From: UBA6022 sp035704495
GTDB taxonomy: Bacteria > Patescibacteriota > Saccharimonadia > Saccharimonadales > Saccharimonadaceae
DNA length: 38,203 nt
Assembly: GCA_035704495.1 (NCBI GenBank)
Contig: DASSWW010000014.1
Span: forward strand, 1 to 38,203
Direction: 5' to 3'
In this document: one piece after another, positions 16,690 to 24,666 of the stretch
Numbering within the stretch: the first letter of the stretch is position 1
Layout of the letters: every line of letters begins with the position of its first letter
Made by a program: the position numbers and the translations under genes
The notes under the pieces: generated by a model
What the model saw: only the letters and a program-made list of their open reading frames with translations
Told to the model about the DNA's origin: nothing
The model's database searches: none

Positions 16690-18576
16690 TTATTTTACGC
16701 TATATTCTCCGGGGTTCATATAACCGTTGCTTGTCGGTTCGGGAGCGGCCGGTGCGGAATTGTTACGGACAGGATTGGTTGTAATAAGTCCTTGTTCGGT
16801 CTGACTGGCCTGTATTTGAATATGGACGTGGTTTTGGCCGGCAAAGAATAACCCTTGCCCTACTGGAAAGTTCGCTAGACGCTTTTTTTCTTCCTCGGTC
16901 AATTTAAAGACATCTGATAATACATCTACCGCGCTGGATGATTGTTTGAGGAGTAATTGCATCGATGAGTTAGCGACAATAGCGCGACCCATTTTACTAC
17001 CCATAAAGTCTTCGACGTCCTGGGTAATCGTTGTTAGTCCGAGGTAATATTTACGGGCTCGTTTCGCCAAACTAAACAAGAAGTTAGCTGAATCATCATA
17101 TTTCATTAATTGCCAAGCCTCGTCAACAATTAACATGCGTTTACGTTGATTAGACCGTGTAATGTTCCAGATGTGGGATAAAACAATATACATCGCGACT
17201 GGTCGCAGTTCGTCTTCTAGGTCACGGATGTTAAAGACGACCATGTGGTTGTTGATATCGATATTGCTTTGTTGGCTAAAGATACCGGCGAATGTTCCGG
17301 TGGTATATTTGCGTAGGCGCTGCGCTAGGGCTGGACCAGTGCCGCCCATATGCAGCAAGGTGTCGTACAAATCAGAGATGGTTGGCGGCAGCGAATTATG
17401 CGTCAACGGATCGCTGGTAATACCGGCGCGGGCGTAGGTATCGATTAATCCTTGGTCCAAATCGGCTTCTTCGGCAGGATTTAGCCCGGCCATCACTTGC
17501 CCACTAGCAGTCATTTGACTACCACCAAGCATTAAACGAAGTAAACCATGTAGCGTTACTAGATTAGCTCGCAGAGCATCGTCGGCTTCTTCACTATCAA
17601 TTACTCGTGGTAAATCAAACGGATTAATACGTGTATCGGCGTTTAGACTAAGTCGGATGTAACTGCCACCAACGGCGTCGGATAATTTTTGGTATTCGTT
17701 TTCTGGGTCGATAATCAGCACATCCGAACCAATCATCATACTGCGCAGCGCTTCTAGTTTGACGGTAAATGATTTACCAGCACCAGACTTGGCAAAGACA
17801 ACCATGTTGGCGTTTTCTAGGCTAAACCGGTCAAAAATCACCAACCCGTTATTATGCATATTGATGCCATACAAAACACCTTTTTCTTGCGTCAAATCAG
17901 CACTAGTAAATGGAAAACTAGTGCTGATAGCGCCGGTGTTCATATTGCGACGAATCTGCAGTTGATCGCTCATTTGTGGAATCGTGCTATTCAGACCTTG
18001 TTCTTGTTGGCTGCTGGCGACTTTGCTAAAAATTAATTGCTGACCAAATAATGTCTCGATTTTGTGTTGCACAAAACTAAGTTCGTCTAAACTATCAGCG
18101 TACAACGTGACATATAATCCATAACGGAAGAATCGTTCGGCGCCTACTTGTAGTTGGTCGCGAAGTTCTTCGGCATCGGCCATAGCGGCTTCTAGTCCTG
18201 GGTCGCGTGTTCGGCCCTTTTCGGTGTTAATCGACAGTGTGGCTTCTAGTTGCGTCACTTTTTTGCGCAGGTTATTTAATACTACCTGACTATCAACCGG
18301 ATAGACAAACATACTGATATCTAACACTTCATCAATGTTAATTAACGAACTGAGCCAACCAGTATAAATCTGGCGAGGATAGCCATAAATATAGAGCGTC
18401 CGACCGTATTTTGTGCCTAGGCGGAAATGGCTGGAATGAATTTCAAGGCTACTAGGCGCGATCAGGTCACGTAGTGTCGTCATTCCCTTTAAAAAGGCTT
18501 GTTCGACTTCAATTTGTTCGACCTCCCGCTGTTTAGCGGCGATATCGATAGGGTCAAGTTTTTTATTCTTTGCCAT
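16690..18576 (-). CDS. virB4: T4SS ATPase VirB4/TraC family
   Basis: This 628-aa protein has an N-terminal TraC-like domain (about residues 25-230) and a C-terminal ATPase domain with Walker A FAKSGAGKSFT (262-271) and Walker B RMLIVDEAWQLM near residue 490, followed by the TTITQDVEDF motif typical of VirB4. It energises assembly or transport at the inner side of the membrane. The Walker motifs are intact, so it should be active. It is 2 nt from the TraC-like gene upstream and 8 nt from the M23 gene downstream, in a tight operon. It is the only transport ATPase in the window. Confidence 0.93.
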   Translation of the reverse strand: MAKNKKLDPIDIAAKQREVEQIEVEQAFLKGMTTLRDLIAPSSLEIHSSHFRLGTKYGRTLYIYGYPRQIYTGWLSSLINIDEVLDISMFVYPVDSQVVLNNLRKKVTQLEATLSINTEKGRTRDPGLEAAMADAEELRDQLQVGAERFFRYGLYVTLYADSLDELSFVQHKIETLFGQQLIFSKVASSQQEQGLNSTIPQMSDQLQIRRNMNTGAISTSFPFTSADLTQEKGVLYGINMHNNGLVIFDRFSLENANMVVFAKSGAGKSFTVKLEALRSMMIGSDVLIIDPENEYQKLSDAVGGSYIRLSLNADTRINPFDLPRVIDSEEADDALRANLVTLHGLLRLMLGGSQMTASGQVMAGLNPAEEADLDQGLIDTYARAGITSDPLTHNSLPPTISDLYDTLLHMGGTGPALAQRLRKYTTGTFAGIFSQQSNIDINNHMVVFNIRDLEDELRPVAMYIVLSHIWNITRSNQRKRMLIVDEAWQLMKYDDSANFLFSLAKRARKYYLGLTTITQDVEDFMGSKMGRAIVANSSMQLLLKQSSSAVDVLSDVFKLTEEEKKRLANFPVGQGLFFAGQNHVHIQIQASQTEQGLITTNPVRNNSAPAAPEPTSNGYMNPGEYSVK

Positions 18577-18578
18577 AT

Positions 18579-19412
18579 TTACATTCCCCCTTCTTGCAAA
18601 TGTGGACGAGATGCCTCGCCCTGTCCTTTTCGGACATAGGTCGAGGTGACGTTTTCGAAATCGCCTAACGGTTCGCGTACGGCAGTATCTGGATTGTACA
18701 TATTATAATAAAGTTCACCTAGTTCCTTAGTGTTTAGCTGCACGCTTTTGACGCCAATCTGAAACAAGCCACTGGTGACCGAATCAACTCGGTTTTTAAT
18801 TTCATCTTTGGCTTTATCATAGGTGACTTTGTCGATTTTTGTCGCGGTCGTTTGTGGTTTTGAGAATATTTGGGTGAAAAAGCCTTTGCTTTGCTCTTTG
18901 ATAGTATTCAAGTCGCCCGCTGGGTAATACGGCACGATAATAAAGAAACTTTTATCCATAATATTGGCTTCTTGTGACAATATATCGATAAAGTTGATGT
19001 AATCATCCATCAGTACGTTCAATAGCATGTTGTCTTGGGCGCGTCGGATTTTTGTTAGACGGTCGATGTACGGCCCAATATCAACTCGTTGAGAACGGAT
19101 AAAAATTTGCGCTGGAAAATACAATGCGTTTAAAAAGTTTTGGTAGCTGTATTCTACCCCTTCACGTTCGCGCGAGCTCATTAAATCAAAGTTAATTGAC
19201 TTACAGGCAATGACAGCCCGAAAACTGCCGTCTCCCATAATTACCATACCGTCACGAATTTCAGATATCAATAAGCTATTTTGTGTAGTGTTTTGTGCAA
19301 CAGCAGGTTTAGACGACTGATCGCCCGCCGCGATTGGTGTCTGTTGCGCCGAACCGCTATTAGCGGTAGATGGTGGTATTGCCTGAGGTGGTTGTTCATT
19401 ATTTGGCGGCAC
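18579..19412 (-). CDS. TraC-like (VirB4 N-terminal domain-like) protein
   Basis: 277 aa. A disordered Pro/Gln/Ser N-terminus (1-45) leads into a domain resembling the N-terminal part of TraC/VirB4 proteins (SLLISEIRDGMVIMGDGSFRAVIACKSINFDLMS, then YSYQNFLNALYFPAQIFIRSQRVD). There is no ATPase domain or P-loop. It is not a broken piece of the VirB4 gene: the downstream VirB4 has its own complete N-terminal domain. It probably docks to VirB4 at the membrane. PrgI precedes it by 34 nt and VirB4 follows by 2 nt. Confidence 0.75.
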   Translation of the reverse strand: MPPNNEQPPQAIPPSTANSGSAQQTPIAAGDQSSKPAVAQNTTQNSLLISEIRDGMVIMGDGSFRAVIACKSINFDLMSSREREGVEYSYQNFLNALYFPAQIFIRSQRVDIGPYIDRLTKIRRAQDNMLLNVLMDDYINFIDILSQEANIMDKSFFIIVPYYPAGDLNTIKEQSKGFFTQIFSKPQTTATKIDKVTYDKAKDEIKNRVDSVTSGLFQIGVKSVQLNTKELGELYYNMYNPDTAVREPLGDFENVTSTYVRKGQGEASRPHLQEGGM

Positions 19413-19446
19413 GGATCACATCTTCCTTGTTGTTACGTCCATCTCA

Positions 19447-20571
19447 CTAGCGAAGCGATATAACTACTTCATCATCAGAACTTTCCTGTTGATGAATACG
19501 GTTCGCCTCATGTGCAATAGTCTCGATAGATAAATCGTGGTTATTTGCTAAATTCATTATATCAGGTGAAACCACCTTTTCGCTAGTGGTTATTGGTTCT
19601 GGTGGTGTAGTTGGAGATGGTGGCGGCGGAGATGGTTGCGGTTGTTGTTGGATTGGTGCTTGTGCGGGCGCTGGCATAGGGGCTGGTGCTTGCATTTGAG
19701 GAGCCGGAGGTTGAACAGCTGGCTGGGCTGCAGGTGGAGTGATAACTGGCTGCTCACTCAGCGGTTTAATGACTGATTGGTGCATAGAGTTTGGGTATGG
19801 GTTGTAATCAAACGTCTGACCTGGTGTGGGGTTAGGTGCTGGAGTTTGTAAAGTAACTGGTGGTTGTTGCGTTGGAATTGGTGGTTGAGTGGGCAATGTC
19901 ATCATTGTTGCATACGGATCAGCCAGTGACGGTGCTGTGTACTGTGGTGCTGGCAGTGGAGCGACGGCGGTAAATTCGGTTTGATGCAAACGATCGAGTA
20001 TTTCTTGGCGTCGTCGCATGTCGGATTGGTTAATCATCGTATCAAATGAGCGCGATACCCCACCATCGTTGGCTAAAATATCTTCGGTTTGCTGAGCGGC
20101 AAAATAAACGTCGTTTTGCATCGCGCTAGGTATTTGTGCCGATGCCACACCACGGATTGACCAACCGCCAGTATCAACAATATCTGCCAGATACGATAAA
20201 CGGCGCTCTGCTTCGGACTGTGACAAATCTTTGGCCCGCACGATTTCAACCACTTTTGGAGCGGTAATTTCGACCAATGACTGGATACCGTCAGCCTGCC
20301 ATAGTCGACGACGTGGTTTTAGATAATACGATACGACGGCCGCCAGGTAGATCTCCATTGGCTGGTCTTTGCGAAGCGGCAGTGCCAATGCACCAAAAAA
20401 CAACACCAATGGTAACGGTATAACCGCCAGTGGTAAAAATAACTGACTAAGTCCCCACCCAATCGCTATCGATATCGCGACGATAATCAAATAGATAAAC
20501 TGGCGAAAACTAAACGGACCAATAAGTTTGTCGTCAGCTTCAACATCCTGCGGTACTTTATAGACTGCCAT
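19447..20571 (-). CDS. prgI: PrgI family T4SS membrane protein (VirB3-like) with long proline-rich tail
   Basis: The first 100 residues match PrgI: AVYKVPQDVEADDKLIGPFSFRQFIYL, then two adjacent membrane helices (about 27-44 and 48-66) and a YYLKPRRRLW segment. PrgI is the inner-membrane partner of VirB4 in Gram-positive T4SSs. This copy is unusually long (374 aa against about 100-130): it has a cytoplasmic extension with a helical part (100-215) and a Pro/Gln/Ala-rich part (about 215-335), then an acidic end. A TGC-TATACT box lies 9 nt before the ATG, so it may start a leaderless transcript. Confidence 0.82.
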   Translation of the reverse strand: MAVYKVPQDVEADDKLIGPFSFRQFIYLIIVAISIAIGWGLSQLFLPLAVIPLPLVLFFGALALPLRKDQPMEIYLAAVVSYYLKPRRRLWQADGIQSLVEITAPKVVEIVRAKDLSQSEAERRLSYLADIVDTGGWSIRGVASAQIPSAMQNDVYFAAQQTEDILANDGGVSRSFDTMINQSDMRRRQEILDRLHQTEFTAVAPLPAPQYTAPSLADPYATMMTLPTQPPIPTQQPPVTLQTPAPNPTPGQTFDYNPYPNSMHQSVIKPLSEQPVITPPAAQPAVQPPAPQMQAPAPMPAPAQAPIQQQPQPSPPPPSPTTPPEPITTSEKVVSPDIMNLANNHDLSIETIAHEANRIHQQESSDDEVVISLR

Positions 20572-20580
20572 ACTGCTTAT

Positions 20581-20586
20581 AGTATA
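20581..20586 (-). promoter_or_regulatory. Extended -10 (TGC-TATACT) before prgI
   Basis: On the minus strand TGC-TATACT lies 9 nt before the prgI ATG, in the 66-nt gap after the VirB6-like gene. It gives a predicted leader of 2-3 nt and could uncouple prgI-virB4 expression from the upstream genes. Confidence 0.45.
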
Positions 20587-20637
20587 GCAGTCCCCTGTAA
20601 AAATAACAGGTGGTCGTATGGTTCGTATGTGTTGTTA

Positions 20638-23439
20638 TTAAGGACGATCTTTTGGATTTGTGTATAGACCGGTATTAGGGTCGTATTGTTGTCTAGTGCT
20701 ACCAGGTGGCTGCGAGGTCCGGGTTGTGGCGGGGTTTTGTGGCGGTTGCTGATATTGCGGCTGTTGCTGGGCTCCTGCTTTATTGATAAGTTCCCGCATG
20801 AGTTTTCTGTCCTCGCCCGAGAAAGCGCTTTCACCATTCGGGTTGGATGTGGTAGTTGCTGGGAACGGCTGTGTTGACTGTTGGGGTTGCTGCGGTTGTT
20901 GATATTGTTGTTGAGGAGCGGTTGGTTGTGGTTGTTGTGGTTGCGATTGAGGCTGTGCTTGTGGCTGAGGACGATCATTATGTTCAATTTTAATCTCTCC
21001 GTCTGGATTAGATGCTTGTTGGGGTGGCACCGTGCCATTATTAGCCGTACTACCGCCGCCCTGACCATTCAATGCGTCGGCATGCGCGACCTTAGCCTCC
21101 ATCACTTCAAGATCTTTACTCTTAAAACTACCCCTGTTTACTGGATCGAGTGCAGCGCGCATAACTTCGACTGGTACCGCATCATTTTCAATCAACGCGG
21201 TTTGTATGCCGTCATGTTGGTTTTTGAGCTTATCTAACTTGTCTCCTGCACCGCTACCTACTCCAGTGGCCTTACTATAGGCTTCTTGGTAGGATATATT
21301 TTTACCATCACCAGTCGTCAGTTTATTATCGCTCCCTATTTCAGTCGAAACACTAAACTGCTTGATGATTTCACTTTGCCCCATCATTTTACCGACGCTA
21401 CGCGAAAATTCGGTTCGGGCAACGTCCCAGTTGGTAGATGCTTTATCTTCATCTGTTCTCTCATCGGATTTTTTTATAACTTCCTCAGTTATTTGGACAC
21501 CCTTTGGACCCCTCTCGTCAAGCAGCCCAATGTACGCCTGGATACCGACCGTGTCACCACTATTAAGGGCAGCCTGAAAATTTTCCTTTAACTGATCGAC
21601 GCTATCTTTGCCGTGGAAGCCTTGTGTTTCCTGGACGGCTTGTCTTTCAGCTTGCTTTTCTTGGCTATCGAGAGCTGAAACTAAGCTTTGATTAGTAGAA
21701 CCTTGTTGTCCAAGAGCCGCGAGCTGTGTATCACTATCAAGCCCTTTCAAGCTACCGGTTTGACGTGCCGAATCAGCAGCTGATTTTGCCATTCGTAGGC
21801 GACCAGCATCGATTGCATCTTGATTTTCCATCAGATACCCAGATTCGGCAGACTCTGCAGTTGCTTTGTTTTTTTCACGTCGCTGTTGCATATTAAGGCG
21901 AGCCTTTGTCGGCTCAGCCGCTTTCCGACGAAAAGCACGTGTAAGTCTATTTTTACCTACGCCATTTAATCTGCGCCCGCGCGCCAAATCTTGACGACTA
22001 TCGCGCAGACTTTCGGCGCCTTTACGCAATTTATCAACCGGTCCTTTGTTCGGATTATTGATAAAGCCACCAAATCGATTCAAGAGACCACCTGCTGTCT
22101 TCATAATCATTGGTGTCAGAGCTAGCGGAATAATAGCAACCATGGCGCCCATAATTTGAATCGCTACTGCATAGTCGCCTGTAGCCGTGTTCATAACGAT
22201 TTTCGACGCCAGTGCTGATGCACCAAATATCAAAGCGATAATTGGGTACATTAATAATAATGTCTGAAATAATCCTTTCCACTTTTTAAAGAGCGATTCG
22301 GTGTTTGGCAACAGATAAGCGACAAATGCTAAGGGTGATATAACAATCAACAAAACGATTAATGCTTGGCGAAGTGTCAGAACAGCAAATACTGTAAAAA
22401 TAGCTACGGCGGCAATAAGTAGAGCTGGCAGGAGTGCCGATAATACCGCATAAAATGCAAAAATAGCTATGCCAGTCCCAGCCAATACTAATACCGTAAT
22501 ATCCGACCATGTTGAACCTATATCCTGTGCTTCAACGGTGTCGGTTGTCCCTTGGATTGGAATTCCTTGAAACAGATTATTCAGGGATGCGCCTAATATA
22601 TTTGATATATCAACCGCAATCGCGCAAATCCAAAACGATACGTTAACTAGTATGGCCGCTACGATTAATCGCGGTAGCATTTTTTTAATACCGTAATTAT
22701 TTAATCCAACACTAGTTAGTTGTGAAAATATTATAATGAGAAACGCAATTACAAAGGCGATGTTGGCAAAGTTGCGCATCACCGTCCAGGCGCCATAAAT
22801 ACTATCACTTGGCCCACCAGGCTCTACGACAAGCGGTTGTACTTTCAGTAAGCTGGATACAAATGCATAGGCACCATCAACTACTTTTGCCATGACGCCA
22901 GCGAGCGGACAGATAATCCATCCAATGCCGTCAACTTTACAATTGGTAGCTTCACCAGGATCTTCCTCGTTGTTACCCGCTCCATCTGCCGGATTTGCAG
23001 GTAAATTATTAGGTGCGTTGCCAGCGGCGTTTGCAACTGGACGGGTTTTAGATAGACCGGTGTCGTTACACTGGTCAGCGCCTGGGTTATTTTGTCGTAC
23101 AGTAGCAGTTCGTCCGTTACCGGTCATTAACAGTGCAAGTTGTAGGTCGCAGCTGGGAGCAGTACCTGTTGTGGGACTAATTGATCCTTTCCGCCCGAAA
23201 TAGTCGCCTACTGCTCGATACGTGCCTGAATTGCCATCGCGCTTAAAGGTAACGGTGCCGGCCGAGGTATCATTGCCATTTCGTATATTAGTGCTATAGG
23301 CACCACCACTTCCTCGTATAGTGCTCGCATCTATCCATCGGTACGTTTCGCCCGCGGCATGGGTGGTATCGGAAAGCAGAAAAGACAGTCCGATACTGCC
23401 AACAATCAGGCCCAAAAATAAAAGCAGCTTCATTTTCAT
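20638..23439 (-). CDS. VirB6/TrbL-like polytopic T4SS membrane protein (copy b)
   Basis: 933 aa from ATG 23439. A signal peptide (cleavage after THA) leads to an outer domain (about 25-170). Then six to eight membrane helices follow between about 185 and 450, containing the segment AWTVMRNFANIAFVIAFLIIIFSQ that is almost repeated in the gene at 24667. The last 480 residues are charged and helical and end in a Gln/Pro-rich tail. VirB6-type proteins form the inner-membrane channel. The membrane core is strongly conserved between the two copies but the ends are not. The start codon lies in a 20-bp hairpin (23426-23486). Confidence 0.85.
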   Translation of the reverse strand: MKMKLLLFLGLIVGSIGLSFLLSDTTHAAGETYRWIDASTIRGSGGAYSTNIRNGNDTSAGTVTFKRDGNSGTYRAVGDYFGRKGSISPTTGTAPSCDLQLALLMTGNGRTATVRQNNPGADQCNDTGLSKTRPVANAAGNAPNNLPANPADGAGNNEEDPGEATNCKVDGIGWIICPLAGVMAKVVDGAYAFVSSLLKVQPLVVEPGGPSDSIYGAWTVMRNFANIAFVIAFLIIIFSQLTSVGLNNYGIKKMLPRLIVAAILVNVSFWICAIAVDISNILGASLNNLFQGIPIQGTTDTVEAQDIGSTWSDITVLVLAGTGIAIFAFYAVLSALLPALLIAAVAIFTVFAVLTLRQALIVLLIVISPLAFVAYLLPNTESLFKKWKGLFQTLLLMYPIIALIFGASALASKIVMNTATGDYAVAIQIMGAMVAIIPLALTPMIMKTAGGLLNRFGGFINNPNKGPVDKLRKGAESLRDSRQDLARGRRLNGVGKNRLTRAFRRKAAEPTKARLNMQQRREKNKATAESAESGYLMENQDAIDAGRLRMAKSAADSARQTGSLKGLDSDTQLAALGQQGSTNQSLVSALDSQEKQAERQAVQETQGFHGKDSVDQLKENFQAALNSGDTVGIQAYIGLLDERGPKGVQITEEVIKKSDERTDEDKASTNWDVARTEFSRSVGKMMGQSEIIKQFSVSTEIGSDNKLTTGDGKNISYQEAYSKATGVGSGAGDKLDKLKNQHDGIQTALIENDAVPVEVMRAALDPVNRGSFKSKDLEVMEAKVAHADALNGQGGGSTANNGTVPPQQASNPDGEIKIEHNDRPQPQAQPQSQPQQPQPTAPQQQYQQPQQPQQSTQPFPATTTSNPNGESAFSGEDRKLMRELINKAGAQQQPQYQQPPQNPATTRTSQPPGSTRQQYDPNTGLYTNPKDRP

Positions 23440-23486
23440 AATAGTTATGCTTTGATTATGCAACAACTGTTATGAAAATGAAAGCT
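23426..23486 (-). promoter_or_regulatory. Long hairpin that buries the start codon of VirB6-like copy b
   Basis: The arms 23426-23445 and 23466-23486 are complementary over about 20 bp with one mismatch and one bulge. In the mRNA the 3' arm contains the ATGAAAATG start of the VirB6-like gene, and the 5' arm (TTTCATTTTCATAACAG) pairs directly with it. The hairpin is followed after a few bases by a T-rich run (GCTTTTATTTTT), so it could also act as an attenuator. It should restrict translation or transcription of VirB6b relative to the gene upstream. Confidence 0.6.
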
Positions 23487-23517
23487 ACTTTATAGCCCTA
23501 AGCCGTAGCGCGAACGT

Positions 23518-24504
23518 CTATTGCTGTGCTGGGTCGATGCGTTCGACGTTCATATGTCCTTTTAACTGATAGACACCATCGATAGGATCAGACTTTTCGA
23601 CGGCTTCACCAGTACTCCAGTCGAATGTGTAGACACCAGTTCTCTTGCCTTCGTCAACTTCTTTTACTTTATCGGCATTATCGGTAACGACAAAGGCGTT
23701 TAACTCGCGCCCTTCCGCTAGGTCGGCTGGAAGATAGGCTATATCCATGTTGTAAAGTGGATTATTTGCTGGATCTTGTTCGTGCATTCCTGTTGATACT
23801 AACCAGTCAAAATGGGCTTGACTACGCAGAGCGCTGAGTGTTTCGTACATTTCACCTTCTGGTGCATCAAGTAGCGCATCAAAATAGGCGTCAGCGTGGG
23901 CGGCCGAAGCTTGTTCGTATTGTTCTTGTGTTGGGAATTCTTGACTGTCGGGAATATTAAGGTTGTGGCGGACTTCCTCTGGTGAAACAATGTGGTCGAC
24001 CATATCGTCAAACCTATCGAAAATGAGTTTCGGAATTTCTGGTGCCAAAAGCCCTTCGCCGGCAGGAACTTCGACTGATTCTACTAATTCGTCGTAAGTC
24101 ATTTCTTTACCGTCTTCGGTATAGAATAGTTGGTTTTCAACAGGAACCAGCTCACCTTCAACGAGTTCACTAGTGTTTTCTGTCTCTGGATCGATAAACG
24201 ACTCGTGCCCTTCGTTGTTACCAACTGTCTCTTCTGGAGCTTCAGTTTCGCCTACTGGTTGTCCAGGAACTTCAGGCGCACCAGCATTTACATCAGGATT
24301 TGGTGGAAGGTTTTCATTGTTGCTGTCGTTTTTGGCCATGTTGGCGCCAACTGTAGCACTACCCACTACTACAGCACCACCTGCGATGAATGCCCATAGT
24401 TTTTTACTAAGCTTACTTTTCTTTTCCTGCTTATTTTCAACCTCGCCTGGTGCTTTGGCGGGTTGCTTCGGTATATTGTAGTGTGAGCTATTTTCTGGGT
24501 TCAT
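23518..24504 (-). CDS. Acidic membrane-anchored protein of the T4SS locus (unknown function)
   Basis: 328 aa. A Lys-rich cytoplasmic N-terminus (KQEKKSKLSKK) is followed by one membrane helix (about residues 35-55) and a strongly acidic outer region rich in Glu, Pro and Asn (60-150), then a mixed domain (150-328) with no cysteines. I do not recognise a family. It lies between the two VirB6-like genes and in the same direction, so it is probably a lineage-specific part of the machine. It has its own probable promoter (TATAGT about 60 nt upstream) and an AAGGAA ribosome binding site. Confidence 0.6.
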   Translation of the reverse strand: MNPENSSHYNIPKQPAKAPGEVENKQEKKSKLSKKLWAFIAGGAVVVGSATVGANMAKNDSNNENLPPNPDVNAGAPEVPGQPVGETEAPEETVGNNEGHESFIDPETENTSELVEGELVPVENQLFYTEDGKEMTYDELVESVEVPAGEGLLAPEIPKLIFDRFDDMVDHIVSPEEVRHNLNIPDSQEFPTQEQYEQASAAHADAYFDALLDAPEGEMYETLSALRSQAHFDWLVSTGMHEQDPANNPLYNMDIAYLPADLAEGRELNAFVVTDNADKVKEVDEGKRTGVYTFDWSTGEAVEKSDPIDGVYQLKGHMNVERIDPAQQ

Positions 24505-24666
24505 CTAATTGTGTTCCTTACGCGCTTCTATGGGCGCAAAAACGTTTGTATTAATGTTATTACTATATACCATAATTATGAAAAATGCAAGCATATGAAA
24601 AATGTGTCAATAATTAACCTGTTGTAATAACTATTTTAAGTGTAGATGAACATCCCCGACGAAGGA

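Noticed and set aside
18579..19412. Possibility that the TraC-like gene and VirB4 are one gene broken by a frameshift
   Set aside because: The VirB4 gene has its own full N-terminal domain and start, and the TraC-like gene ends with a stop 2 nt before it. Two separate genes fit better.
20577..21068. 163-aa frame rich in Asn, Gln and His on the minus strand
   Set aside because: It is a shifted reading of the Gln/Pro-rich end of the VirB6-like gene and has no start context of its own.
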